This document shows, piece by piece, positions 53,989-64,000 of a DNA stretch of 64,000 nt. Numbering within the stretch: the stretch's first letter is position 1; each line of letters opens with the position of its first letter. The notes under the pieces were generated by a model, which made no database searches, was not told the origin of the DNA, and saw only the letters and a program-made list of their open reading frames with translations. The DNA is from Locusta migratoria (lineage: Eukaryota > Arthropoda > Insecta > Orthoptera > Acrididae): NCBI GenBank assembly GCA_026315105.1, contig CM048755.1, forward strand, positions 209,486,333-209,550,332. Direction: 5' to 3'. A program made the translations under genes and the position numbers.

Positions 53989-55250
53989 TAGGATATTTCA
54001 CAATTAATGTCACACAGTTATAGAGATTGTACAGAAGTCTTATTAAATCGTGTTACGGCGGGCCGGAGATATAAATTGGATACAGAGTCTGTTAAAAGTA
54101 ATTGGAAAGTTTTTTGTAAGTTATCTTTCTCTCTAACACTTTCCCTCGGAGGTGTTACCACCACACACCTGCCAATGTCAAAAAATGTAATTACGTAGCA
54201 CTGCACGTGAGGGCAGTAGAACTACATGCATCATGTGCAGTTAAAGTTTCTGTTCACTAACATGACGTCTTCTTTTTCATTGTAGTCCCCACGTAGAAGC
54301 AGGGCACAGATCGTTGATCCTTGTATCTTGAAGTGAAGTACTGTGGAACTTTTAAAACCTTGGCTATTTGTTAAATAAGAAGGGATGCCAGTTGTTTCAT
54401 AATATTTATTTATATGTCGTGAAACAACAAGCGACATATGCAATACTGTCAACGATCCTAGTACACACAAATTCTAGTTACGGTAGTTGAAAAATATAAA
54501 GTTTGAACTGCCTGACAAACTATTTTAAGAGCGCGATTGTCATAGCTGTTCACGCGAGATCCGTCCGTGCTGGAATGAGTGCAACTGGGCAGTACTGGTC
54601 CCGCGTACCATCAGTTTTGGCGCGAAGCGCTTTTTCTAGAACTTCTGCATTCCACCGTTTTTGTTAACTAGAGCATAATTACATGAACGAAACATACCAC
54701 ATTAAAGCCTCATATAAACACATTAATTATAAAAAGTCACGTTAAGTTCTATAAATTAGCATATCTAATATTTATAATTTAAAAATTCATAGAGAGGTCT
54801 CATTCAGAGGTGGGGGCAGCCAATCAAAATACGTCTAGGCGGTAATGTCGCAATTTCTCAGGGGAATGCGATATGTTACACCATATGTCATCTTTTCCCA
54901 CTCATTCCACCTATGACGTGACCTACAAGCTATTAATTTGTTGTAACTCAATACGTATGGCAATAAGCAGCCATCCTACAAAGTTCTTTATAGCACCACG
55001 TGATCAGAAATGCCATTCAACGACGCTCTGAGAATTTACACATTTTCAGTACTATTGAAACAAATCTCTTCAAACGCCAACATTTCTGCATCCCATATTT
55101 TGGGAGGAAGTACTACGGACCAAACTAAGAATAAAATCTTCGTTAAACATCAGCTGTAAAGTGCTTACCGTAGGAGGCGTGAGTAGTTCTTCATTTTCTA
55201 TAATATCAAAGACGTATCTTATCTTAGCCATGTGTTCGTAGTTCTTAAAA
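53989..55250. other. AT-rich unique stretch
   Basis: No supported gene. Open frames at 54007-54206 (both strands) and 54231-54470 (minus) lack resemblance to known proteins. Confidence 0.4.
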
Positions 55251-55534
55251 TGTGCGCCGCGCGGGGACGGTCGTGCGGTTTGAGGCGCCATTTCATGGTT
55301 TGCGCGCCGCTCCCGCCGTAGCTTCGAGTCCTCCCTCAAGCATGGGTTTGGGTGTTGTTGCGGCCACAGTGGAATGGCCGCATGCTCTATGGCGCCTTGC
55401 TTCGGAGCGAGTGGTTGCTCCACGTCGGAGGTTCGAGTCCTCCCTCGAGAATGGATGTGTGTTGTCCTTACGTTAGTATAAGTTAATTTAAGTTGTTTGT
55501 AAGTCTCGGAACTGATAACTACAATAGTTAAGTC

Positions 55535-55599
<65 letters not shown>

Positions 55600-55712
55600 A
55601 ACACTTTGTGTGAGTGTTGTCCTAAGCATACGTTCAGTAGTAAACATTAAGTAGTGTATACGTCTAGGGACCGATTACTCTTGCCGTTTGGTCCCGTAGT
55701 TATATAAAAATT
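55251..55712 (+). mobile_element. Nested pair of SINEs
   Basis: The outer SINE begins GCGCCGCGCGGGGACGGTCG, with a B box GCTTCGAGTCCTCCCTC, and stops at GGGTTTGGGTGTTGT (55360). Its tail resumes after the inner copy at about 55608 with GTGAGTGTTGTCCTAAGC, CTAGGGACCGATTACTC and TTGGTCCCGTAG. The inner SINE (about 55361-55607) has a second complete head with B box GGAGGTTCGAGTCCTCCCTC, and the tail GGAACTGATAACTACAATAG. Both belong to the SINE-B/E group. Confidence 0.82.
55537..55597. repeat. (AT)n microsatellite in the inner SINE tail
   Basis: About 30 AT units sit between GTCCCAT and ACAAACACTTTG, at the spot where a normal copy has AAGCTT-like sequence. Confidence 0.97.
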
Positions 55713-56257
55713 ACACTTCTTGAATATGCGTTTTAGAATCTACATTTACTACAAATTTTCTGATGGTTTTGATCAGTATTACCTCCTCCTAATCTATGGA
55801 AAGCAATGAGCTTGCAGTAGAAGACTTTTTTTTTTCTTTACAATATAATTGCTCATAGCATCATTGGATGATTTCTCGGTCGTGAATTCTTACGCATAAC
55901 TTGATCTATATACTTCCGCTGAAACCTCGAGAAGGAAGTAACATAAATTACGATACACACTGTGCGAGACTATCTATAATGTAGTTCTACTGCCTCTATC
56001 GCTAGAACTGTAACAAGGAGAAGTGTAGATTAGACTAAATATCTTTTCATGAGGAGAATATTTAAAGGTTATCAAGCGGTATGGAGCTATTTGTAAAATA
56101 ACTAGGGAGCAACTGAATTTGTGTACCTCTATACATATTTATTCTGTGCCTTCCTGTTGTAAAGTTTTGTATCCGACGAGCACCAGTCTGTAAAGCTCCG
56201 TCCGTTCGAAACCTCGATGTTTTCGTGGCTTTTCACATGCACCTGTGTTGTATATAG
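55713..56257. other. AT-rich unique spacer
   Basis: No recognisable feature. Confidence 0.4.
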
Positions 56258-56259
56258 TA

Positions 56260-57097
56260 CAGGGCTATTCAAAAGAAAGAACAGACTTGAAACATTAGCA
56301 TCTACCGAACTATAAAAGATAGAACCATTATTACAATGTTCTTGGGCTGACAACAGTTTGATAAATTCTGGTAAGTTATATGCCAGAAGATAATTTTCCT
56401 GTACGATTAGCTTTTCCAATGAATCTGCTCTCCATATTTTTGGTAAAATTAATAATCTTAGAGTTTGGGGAAGTGAAAATCCTATCTCAGGTATTGGACA
56501 TCAAAGAGAGTCACCGAAGATTAATGTCGTCTGTACCATATCTGTAAAAGAAATTTATGAACGTGTCTTCCTCATAGAGAAAACTATGACAGGACTAACT
56601 AATCTAGACATGCTGCAAAACTGGTAATTTCCTCAACGTGAAGAACGTTCAGATGGTTCCATCTTCATGCAAGTTGGTTCCCCGCGTCATTTCTAACGTC
56701 CGATGTTATTTGCGTGATAAAAATTTAGGACGTTGGATTCAACGATGAGGATCAACTTGATCGCCAGTGGTCTCCCAGGTCTCCGGATCTCACACCTTGT
56801 GACTTGCCTATGGGTTACATAAAATACCACGTGTTTATTCCCGCTGTGCCTGACACTTTTGAATGTCTGCAATACTGAACTGTTGAAACTGTAAATCCCA
56901 TAGCGAGAGATCAGCTGCTTCGTTTGTGGGAAGAAATGAGCCACAGGTTCGCTATTTGTGATGAATACATGGTGATCACAAGGAATGCACAATAATTTAA
57001 ACTTTACTCTTTCCAGAAACGTTGGTAGTCTTTTCTATCTCTTTAGTTTGGAATCAATAAATGTTTGGAGTCTGTTCCTTGTTTTTCAACAGCCCTG
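56260..57097 (+). mobile_element. Tc1/mariner-superfamily element, 838 bp
   Basis: Ends CAGGGCTATTCAAAAGAAAG (56260) and its inverted partner CAACAGCCCTG (to 57097), flanked by TA on both sides. The match continues inward to GAACAGAC on the left and GTCTGTTCC on the right. The interior carries the C-terminal two-thirds of a transposase. Confidence 0.87.
56450..56993 (+). pseudogene. Transposase remnant with lost catalytic Asp
   Basis: Plus-strand pieces: VWGSENPISGIGHQRESPK, INVVCTISVKEIYERVFLIE, TMTGLTNLDMLQNW, then MQVGSPRHF where active relatives have QQDGAPPHF, so the catalytic Asp is Val here. A later frame reads WSPRSPDLTPCDLPMGYIKY and LLRLWEEMSHRFAICDEY. Stops and a frameshift occur near 56630 and 56730. 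The DNA-binding part and first Asp are absent. Confidence 0.85.
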
Positions 57098-57535
57098 TAC
57101 ATAAATGGCAGGGAAACGATAAGAAATTTCGGCTATACATTTATTGTTGTTGCTGATGGCAATTTCGCAACATTTTGGTATCAACAAGCGATTTCTCGCG
57201 ATAAACATTTTTCTCGTACATATGCTAATCAAAACACACTGAAGAGCCAAAGAGATTGCTATAAGCACGCGTATGCTAACACAGAGAAATTATGTAAGCA
57301 CTTAGACGACGCTGCGATCGGCAATGCCTATATAAGGTAGCAGCTATTTGGCGCAGGTGCTGCTACAATGGTTGTCAATATACAAGTGACATTGCACGCG
57401 ATGTTACAGTCGGCGCACGAGAGATCATCTCAGAGGTAACGATGAGATGGGGATTTTCCCGTACAACCATTTCGCGAGTGCAGCGTGAATATCGGTACTC
57501 ATTCAAAACATGAAATCTCCGACATCGCTGGGGCC

Positions 57536-57537
<2 letters not shown>

Positions 57538-57592
<55 letters not shown>
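57538..57592. repeat. 55-nt poly(A) tract
   Basis: An uninterrupted A run inside the transposase linker coding region of the Tc1 element. It probably grew from a natural lysine-rich AAAA stretch. An assembly artefact is possible. Confidence 0.95.
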
Positions 57593-57596
<4 letters not shown>

Positions 57597-57857
57597 GGCG
57601 ACTGAAGAGACTTGTTCAGCGTGACAGAAGTCACACCCTTCCGAAAATTTCTAAGGATTTCAGTAGTGAGCCATCAACAAGTGTCAGGGTGCGAACCGTT
57701 CAACGAAATATCATCGATACTGACATCAGTAGCCGAAGATAAACTCGTGTACCCTTACTGACTACACTACACAAAGCTTTACGTCTCGCCTGGGCCCATC
57801 AACACCGACGTTAGATTGTTGCTGACTACAAATATGTCGTTTGCATTGACGAGACTC

Positions 57858-58142
57858 AAAAGAAAAGAAAGTCTGTAAATCTATCGGACCAAACTGCGTG
57901 GTCATCAGTCCGTAGCTTACAAACTACTTAAACCTAGGTAAACTAACCTACGGACAAACACACACACCCATGCCCCAGAGAGCGAACCTGTACGCGCTCC
58001 GCAGCGAGGTGCTTTAGACAGGTTTTTTTTTTTTCTGGTAGATCTATGGTTCGCGATCGTTCATTCAGTTTGTTCGTAGTTGTTAGTTGCAGGGTTGGCT
58101 CAGCTTTTTTATTACAGAGGGCGTCGGCTACTCCACCGCGGC
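57858..58142 (-). mobile_element. SINE-B inside Tc1, itself interrupted
   Basis: 11-bp duplication TGACGAGACTC / TGACGAGTCTC (57847-57857 and 58143-58153). The tail and B-box part lie at 57858-58018 and the head end CGGCTACTCCACCGCGGC at 58127-58142. About 107 bp in between (58019-58126) is foreign, with a 12-nt T run at its left end, that is poly(A) on minus. The B-box region has a small deletion (GAGAGCGAACCTGTACGC). Confidence 0.9.
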
Positions 58143-58334
58143 TGACGAGTCTCGTTTGGAATTGTATCGAGAGGATGATTGTATACCGGTATGAAAACAA
58201 TTTCGTGAATGTATGGACCCTGCAAGTCAGTAGGAGACTGTTCAAGCTCGTGGAGGCTATGAATGGTGTGAGGCGTGTGCAGTTGGAGTGTTATGGGACC
58301 CCTGACAACGTCGAGATAGACTCTGGCAGGTCAC

Positions 58335-59785
58335 ACGTACGTATGTCTACATCTACACGGCATACTCTGGAAATCACATTTATGTGGCTGGCAAAGGGTT
58401 CATCGGACCACCTTTATACTATTTATCTCCCATTTCATTCTCGAACAGCGCGCAGGAAGAAAGAACACCTGAATCTCTCCGTTCGAGCTCTCATTTCCAG
58501 TATTTTATTCTGATGATCATTTCTACCGATGTAAGTGGGAGACAACAACATATTTTCGCATTCGGAGGAGAATGTTGGCAATTGGAGTTTCGTAAGTAGC
58601 CCACCCCGCAGCGATAAAAGCCATTGTTGTAATGATTTCCATCCCAGGTCCTGTATCATTTCCGTAACGCTGTCTCCCCTGTATCGTGACAATAAAAAAC
58701 GAGCTGCCCTTCTTTGAACTCTTTCGATGTGCTCCGTCAAACCCACCTAATAACGATCCCAGACTGGGCATCAATACTCCAAAAATGGAGTTTATGCAAT
58801 TTCTTTAGCAGTTCTGTTGCATGTTTTATGGGTTCTGCCGATAAAACGCAGTCTCTGGTTCGCCTTTCCCACGATATTATGTACGCGTTCTTTCCAGTGT
58901 AAGTCTGCAGTAATAGAAATTCCTAGCCGGCCGCGGTGGCCGAGGGGATTGAGGCGCTCCAGTCACGGTCTGCACGGCCACTGTGGTCGGGGGTTCGAAC
59001 CCCCCTCGGGCATGGATATTTGTGCCGTCCTTAGTCTTAGCTAGTTCATAAGTAGTTTGTAAGCTTAGGGACTGATGACCCCGTAGTTAAGTCCCAAAAG
59101 TTCTACAAATAACAACAGTAATTCCTAGGTATTTTGTGGAGTTTACGGCTTTCACTATTGATTTATTTCTTTTGTAAACAAAGTTTAACAGATTTCTTTT
59201 CGTACTCATGTAGACGACTTCACACTTCTCATTATTTAGAGTCAATTGCCAATTTTACACCACAGTGATATCTTATTCAGATCGTTCTGAAGTTGGTTTT
59301 GATCTTCAGATGATTTTACTAAACGGTAAATGACGGTGTCATCTGAAAACAACCTAAGCGAGCTGCTTAGATTTTCTCCCAAATCGTTTATGTAAATAAG
59401 GAACAGCAGATGACCAATAACACTAGCCTCTGGTACGTCCGATATCATCTCTGTTTTAGTCGATGCTTTACCATCGATTACTACAAACTGTGCCCTCTCT
59501 GACAGGAAATCACCTATCCATTCGCTAATTCGGGGTGATATACCATAACCACGCAATTTGAGCAAAAGCCGTTTGTGAGGTACGGTGTCAAAAGCCTTCT
59601 GGAAATCAAGAAATACAGAATCAATTTGCGAACCCTTGTCGATAGCACTGATCACTTCGTGTGAGTAAAGAGCTAGTTGCGTTTAGCATGAACGGTATTT
59701 TCTAAGTCCGTGTTGACCTTTGGTCTATAGATCATACTGTGCGAGATAATTTATAATATTTGAATACAGGATATGGGATATGCAT
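58335..59785 (-). pseudogene. Jockey/CR1-like LINE inserted in Tc1
   Basis: Read on minus from right to left: TQLALYSHEVISAIDKG, VFLDFQKAFDTVPHKRLLLK (first RT catalytic region), SERAQFVVIDG, ASVIGHLLFLIYINDL and LFSDDTVIY, where FADD has become FSDD. Then the SINE-A, and VQRRAARFLLSRYRGDSV, LGWKSLQQW and LSPTYIGRNDHQNKILEMRA. The 3' end lies near 58335 with TGTAGATGTAGACATACG. It is related to the LINE at 51088, 5'-truncated in early RT, with several frameshifts. Confidence 0.9.
58927..59117 (+). mobile_element. SINE-A inside the LINE inside Tc1
   Basis: The repeat AATTCCTAG (58918-58926 and about 59120-59128) flanks it. The tail ends AAAAGTTCTACAAATAACAAC, lacking the ATTTGAACATTT end. This is the deepest layer of the nest. 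Confidence 0.93.
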
Positions 59786-60183
59786 CATGACTGGGATCCA
59801 TTCATGTCCATTGAACATTCCGACGGGATTGCGCAATTTGAGCAGTACAATACGACACCCACTAGTCTATAATTGCTACAGAGTAGCTTCGGGGACATTA
59901 TTCTGAGATTAAAAACGTCCGCAGACCACCGGCCTCCCCAGCCATGTTCGTTATTGAGCATATCTGTGAGGCTTCACTACATATTATTCAGAAGAGATCT
60001 TTACCCCTTCGTACACTTATGGATTTATGGACAGCCCTGCAGGATAGCATGGTTTCAGTTCCCTCCAGCACTACTTCAGACATTAGTTGAGTCAAAGCCA
60101 CGTCGTCTTGCGGCATTTCTGCGTGCTTACTGGTGCCCAACACTATAATAATGAGATGTGCCGAATTCTTTGGATCTTCCGTG

Positions 60184-61699
60184 TATATGGTACTTACGCG
60201 CCAGCAATTTAACGACTTCCCTTGGATCGCACTGTGGTCTCTAGCACAACCTGTTACTTAAGCCAAGAGAAATCCTGCTCAATCCTGCACATATTAGCTT
60301 GCGACGTTCATATTTCCCATCCTACTTTCAAGGAGACGGTTCCTTCTATGCGATCAGAATCTCTACATAAAATGAACAAAATTCCTCATTTTTCTAGCTA
60401 CACTGCCTCTCAAAATAAGTGATGCACCATGAAAAGGATGGGGAAACGAAATTTAACTTCATCGGTTCACACGATACTTTTACAGTGATAACAAGACTGG
60501 ATTTTGCAAGGATATCGTAAACATGAGACTACTTGTCAGTATGACATTACACCCATTCTAGCGCGGGAAAGAGTGTCATAAAACCGTTACGTCGCACGAA
60601 GACTAGAAAGTTTAAGGAAATGAAACTTTATTCGAGTTGAGGCTGTGGATTGCCTACATAAGCACACGGCGTCGCTGCGCAGTTGCGTGAAGGAATGCAA
60701 GCATTCACAACAGTGGACTTGTCTTAGTGAACACGCACTGTAACAGGCAGTAGTTCGCTGTCGTGGAGAGTCGTTGTACCGTCTCTTTAGCAGACGAGCA
60801 GCGTAGATAAGGAAGACCTTTAACAGCAAGGAGACCGGGAGTAACTTCACTCAATATTTTAAAGAACGCCTCCCGAGGAGCCGGCTTTGCATAAAGAAGC
60901 ATCTTCTTGTTCACTCACTCCACTGCTTCGTAAGAGATGCTGGTGACAGCTGCCGCAGTATTGTGCCAGACAAGAACGCTGTATTAAACAAGTAAGTGAG
61001 AAGGCTTCCACGTGTTTCCCATTCTCCCTCTGCAGATATTTACCCTTCTCCCGTAGTGCAAATTTTCCATTGGTGTGCTTGTGGGTTGTTTCATTGCCCG
61101 ACATATCAACGTCCACTTCATCCAGAACACTTCGACTGACAGCTACGAGGCGTTCGTACAAGTCAGCTTCTCTCATAAAGAAATTGTCTACACTCTGCGG
61201 AGCCGTAAACTTTTCGATATATAACTGTGATGCGTTCATCATACAATGCCGTTATCTAAATCCTCGTTGCGCGTCAGTGGCTGTACCGTGCACAAAAACC
61301 CTGTACTCATACTAACTCAGGCCAATTTCCCTGTAATCGATGTTACTTGATGATTTAATACATCTTTAGTGTCTGTATACTCGTTTAGTCGGGGTTACAC
61401 CTTCAAGATAGAGTTCCTTGCCACATTGTATCTCTTGTAGCTCCCCCTCTCCACAGCAAAATAATAGTAGTTCCTCCAAGTTTGATTTTGTGCTACGAAA
61501 GATCAATTAAAAGTGATCTCTACTCAATAATTACAGTCCAAGAATTCACCAGTACCCATCACCAACATATGGCAAACCTCTACATGCTGCTTGCATGTTT
61601 CAGTCCCTATTCTGAAGGAGGGCAGTATTGCTCCCAGTAATTCTACCCCATTGTTACCCACTCTACATAATCTGTACTACGGAGACTAAAGTATCTTCC
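60184..61699. other. Stretch possibly including decayed retrotransposon pol
   Basis: It adjoins the gag/protease remnant at 61700. The minus frame at 60859-61242 (127 codons) is the longest unexplained frame of this stretch, with MREADLYERLVAVSRSVLDE and a basic segment, but it matches no family I recognise. At about 60408-60425 CTGCCTCTCAAAATAAGTGA could be another transposon end. Integrase and RT motifs are not visible. Confidence 0.35.
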
Positions 61700-62669
61700 T
61701 TCCAAGAGTTAAAATCTAAAAAGTGACACGTGTGCACCCGTGTCTACCAATAATTTATGTTGCCCATTTGCTGCCATGGCCACTGAACAAGACTTCGTCT
61801 CTGCTCACGTTCATGCAGTATACTGTGTTACTGGGGATGCCCTTCCCCGCTCCCACCAAAGGTTGAGGCTCTCCCTCTCGTGTTGAACACACGCTTCCCT
61901 TTACCCGGCTTCTCTGTCTTCTACACCTGAAGTTACTTGCCTTGTGCCTAGCCTTGCTACACTATTACCGTTTTAGTTCGCGACGCTGCTACTTTAAGTG
62001 GTCCGTAAGTTCACATCTATAACACACCATGTCGGAAGGAAAAGATACCCTGATCATTACGCTTTTGAGTACCATGCCTTACATCTTCCCGCTGTCAGTC
62101 AACTCTTAATTTTTGTGTGCAAATCACTGTTATTCTCAAAGCTCAAACGCTATGACATATCTGTCTGTATACTCTGTACTACGTCCTGCAAGAAGGCTTT
62201 ATCTGACTCTCCGTTGCCCGTAAATTGATATGCTTGTTTGTTCAACTTACTAATCCTATCAGAGAATGTTTCAACCGACTCACTGTACTACTGAGTTAAC
62301 GCAGTAAGTTTCTTTTGGAAGGAACCTAGCACTATTTTGTTTCCGATAGTACGGTCCGCTAGATAGTTCGTCAAACGTTCCCAACTAGCGTAGGCAAATA
62401 ATTGAATCACCCTATAGACGTAATTTCTTCATTGAGAGACAATTTTCATCTGACCAATTACTTAACCGGACTGTTTCCGTTAATCATAAAGAAAGGTCGA
62501 CACATCCTCCATTGTTTCCCTGAAAAGGTGTAATAAGTTCAGCTGTTGTGGGGTCAATGGCTGAATCGAGTATATGTATCACTGACTTGTTAATCCTATC
62601 CTGAGATTACCTCAGTGCCGCTGTGGCAATTACTGTTTCCAATTCTTTATTAACGCGGATACTTGCCAT
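61700..62669 (-). pseudogene. LTR-retrotransposon Gag and protease remnant
   Basis: The minus strand from the ATG at 62669 reads MASIRVNKELETVIATAALR, and after a frameshift LFAYASWERLTNYLADRTIG, KIVLGSFQKKLTAL and SDRISKLNKQAYQFTG, a Gag-like helical region. A zinc-knuckle start CYRCELTDHLK (about 62023-61991) lacks its last Cys. The aspartic-protease motif LLVDTGAHVSLF lies at about 61756-61715. This Gag-knuckle-protease order is that of LTR retrotransposons; Ty3/Gypsy or Copia cannot be settled. No LTRs are seen around it, and several stops are present. Confidence 0.78.
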
Positions 62670-63461
62670 TTAAAACTTCCAGTCTCACTGAAAGTAGTTG
62701 AAGGCGTTTCGGTTTTCATGCAATATATTACCTCTCGATACGGAAATTAAGACATAAATGGCTTTAGGTGAAAGCTACGTCAATCCCTCCTGCGAATGAC
62801 AGGCCAAAGTGACTCACTGCACTGACATGTTTTATGCCCAGATCTCCTGAAGGTTCCACACGTTACTGTTACTGTTTTGCAGAGGTGTCCACCTCCGCGC
62901 ATTGGCCAGTGACGCCCCCTCCCCCGAAAATGCGACCAACCCCCCCCCCACACACACACACACAAACACGAGATATTAGGTCCTGGATAAATTCGGTTTT
63001 GCGATTTAATATTGAAATTAAATATCTTCTATTTTATGTTTTGTAAATTGTTTTTGAATCCCCCCAAGCTGCAGGCTAGCCAAAGTACTAATTTTCACAC
63101 ACACACCCCTCAGAAATTTCAATGATGTAGTTTGCGTCATGACTCACCCCCCCCCCCCCCCCGCCACCCCTGTGGGCACCACTGCTGCCTTAGTATAATT
63201 CATATTAAGTTGGACGTGAATAGTGTATCTCGAAACTGTGAAAGATCTGAGGTTGCAATGTCTATCATGTCCATGTACTGATGCTTTCTACTCAACATGA
63301 CCTCAAACAAAAATAAAAGAAAAATAGGCTCAAAAGAGATGAGATGCGGTTCCTGTTTCCTGCGTGGGTGCATTATGGTCGAAAAGTTGCCGTGTGACTG
63401 GCCTGTGTAGCGCCCTAGCGTGCAATCAAACAACATTTAGTTCACAATCATATATTCAGTA
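62670..63461. other. Spacer with C-rich and CA-rich runs
   Basis: C runs lie at about 62940-62949 and 63147-63163, and CA runs at about 62950-62964 and 63098-63108. GTGGGCACCACTG at about 63172 resembles a hAT-type end, but no matching left end with an 8-bp duplication could be found. Confidence 0.4.
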
Positions 63462-64000
63462 CTAGCTAAAAACGCAGCGTTGCCTGGGTATTTATTTATT
63501 TATTCCTGCCTTGAGTAAGTACTTCTTCTATCCCTTCTCTCTGTCCATCTCATTTTTTTCTAAAAAGATGTTATATCTATCGGAGAATATATAACAAATA
63601 ACGCTGTCTTGCATAATGTAAAAAAATATTATACGGGCAGTATCCAAACAAAGAAAGTCAGCAAACAAAAGACAAATGGAATATAAAATTCGCACGATCT
63701 CATATTTATTGAGATATACGTTGTAAAATTGAATAACTTTTCAGGTATATACTTGTATAAGTGCAATATGTCTGTAAAATCTCTTGCAAATATAATTAGT
63801 AGTAAAGACGTAAAAGGCTTCGTGCGTGATAGGGCGGTTTTCTATGAATGTTACTGTTTATGTGCTCATATCTCATGAACTACGTGTCGTACTGTGATTC
63901 AATTTCGAAGGTACATTCAGCTATATGTCTGTATACTGTCTGTAAAATTTTCTGCGACTACAATTTGTAGTGTAGAAATTATAAATTTTAGCGTCATACC
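63462..64000 (-). mobile_element. Helitron-like 3' end and dispersed repeat
   Basis: Read on minus, the sequence ends GGCAACGCTGCGTTTTTAGC + TAG before host T (CTAG at 63462-63465). An AACGC-T-GCGTT hairpin sits just before, the layout of a Helitron 3' terminus. Rightwards, 63840-64000 is the dispersed repeat also found inverted at 15360-15525. The 5' end lies outside the window, so linkage of the two parts is an inference. Confidence 0.55.

Larger units (their letters stand above)
57237..60183 (+). mobile_element. Tc1-like transposon split by SINE and LINE insertions
   Basis: Left end CACTGAAGAGCCAAAGAGAT (57237), right end TTCTTTGGATCTTCCGTG (60183) followed by TA. The transposase is in three pieces: 57400-57857 (VTMRWGFSRTTISRVQREY helix-turn-helix, then RLKRLVQRD), 58143-58335 and about 59785-60130 (PFVHLWIYGQPCRIAW, LLQTLVESKPRRLAAFLRA). 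Removing insertions leaves about 1.2 kb, a normal Tc1 size. A 55-nt A run (57538-57592) replaces part of the basic linker. Stops and frameshifts are many, and the catalytic region is broken by the LINE. Confidence 0.88.

Noticed and set aside
57485..57742. Poly-lysine open frame
   Set aside because: It reads through the 55-nt A run inside a broken Tc1 transposase.
62907..63183. Possible second hAT MITE
   Set aside because: CAGTGACGCC and GGGCACCACTG look like ends, but they match poorly and lack an 8-bp duplication.

Overview
The window looks like intergenic DNA from a large, repeat-rich insect genome. An orthopteran or related polyneopteran (grasshopper or locust type) is my best guess. The reasons are the very high density of tRNA-headed SINEs, Tc1/mariner elements whose transposase and terminal sequences resemble ones I associate with locust genomes, Jockey/CR1-like LINEs ending in ATGTAG repeats, and AT-rich unique spacers. 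I see no convincing host protein-coding gene, no true tRNA or rRNA gene and no CRISPR array. Every tRNA-like sequence here is the head of a SINE or of a palindromic tRNA-derived element. Nearly all short open frames are fortuitous or are read-through of SINE heads. The exceptions are fragments of transposase, reverse transcriptase, RNase H or Gag/protease, all broken.

I use working names for the SINE families. SINE-A has a class-II tRNA-like head beginning CCGGCCGCGGTGGCCGAGG. SINE-B has a head reading GGTGGAGTAGCCGAGCGG. SINE-C is an older, variable relative. SINE-D is headed GAGGTGGCGCAGTGG and has a CTTCC-rich tail. SINE-E is headed with GGGCGGCCG near the anticodon stem. SINE-F is another tRNA-headed type. 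A, B, C and E share one 3' module (GTTTGTAAG, then GGGACTGATGACC, then ACAAACATTTGAACATTT), although their heads differ. Many copies have perfect 8-16 bp target-site duplications, so the nesting order of insertions can be read directly.

Layout. 1-2.0 kb: a SINE-B split by a polyadenylated retrocopy, followed by a 274/278-bp direct duplication with an LTR-like block at the junction. 2-5 kb: SINE-A/B copies and a 302-bp hAT MITE. 5.3-5.8 kb: a short piggyBac-type element. 6.3-7.2 kb: palindromic tRNA-derived arms. 7.7-9 kb: Tc1-like transposase remnant (minus). 9.5-13.2 kb: SINEs in unique AT-rich DNA. 13.3-14.4 kb: a decayed piggyBac-type element. 15-20 kb: SINE clusters and two GC-rich blocks. 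20.2-21 kb: Tc1-like transposase remnant (plus). 24.1-24.7 kb: internally deleted mariner. 25.2-26.8 kb: LINE with RNase H. 27.0-28.4 kb: Helitron. 33.1-33.6 kb: RTE-like LINE piece. 34.9-36.9 kb: LINE endonuclease and reverse transcriptase (minus), carrying three SINEs. 41.1-41.5 kb: 39-bp minisatellite. 44.9-45.7 kb: foldback element carrying two SINEs. 47.4-48.85 kb: Harbinger-like element. 49.9-52.3 kb: second Helitron abutting a truncated LINE. 53.1-54.0 and 56.3-57.1 kb: two further transposons with clear inverted repeats. 57.2-60.2 kb: a Tc1 element split by a SINE-B and by a LINE that itself holds a SINE-A. 61.7-62.7 kb: LTR-retrotransposon gag/protease remnant. 63.5 kb to the end: Helitron-like 3' end and a dispersed repeat.

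Nothing here forms a working host pathway. The content records successive waves of transposition. SINE-A is the youngest layer, because it interrupts Helitron, LINE, Harbinger-like, foldback and palindromic elements and has the cleanest duplications.
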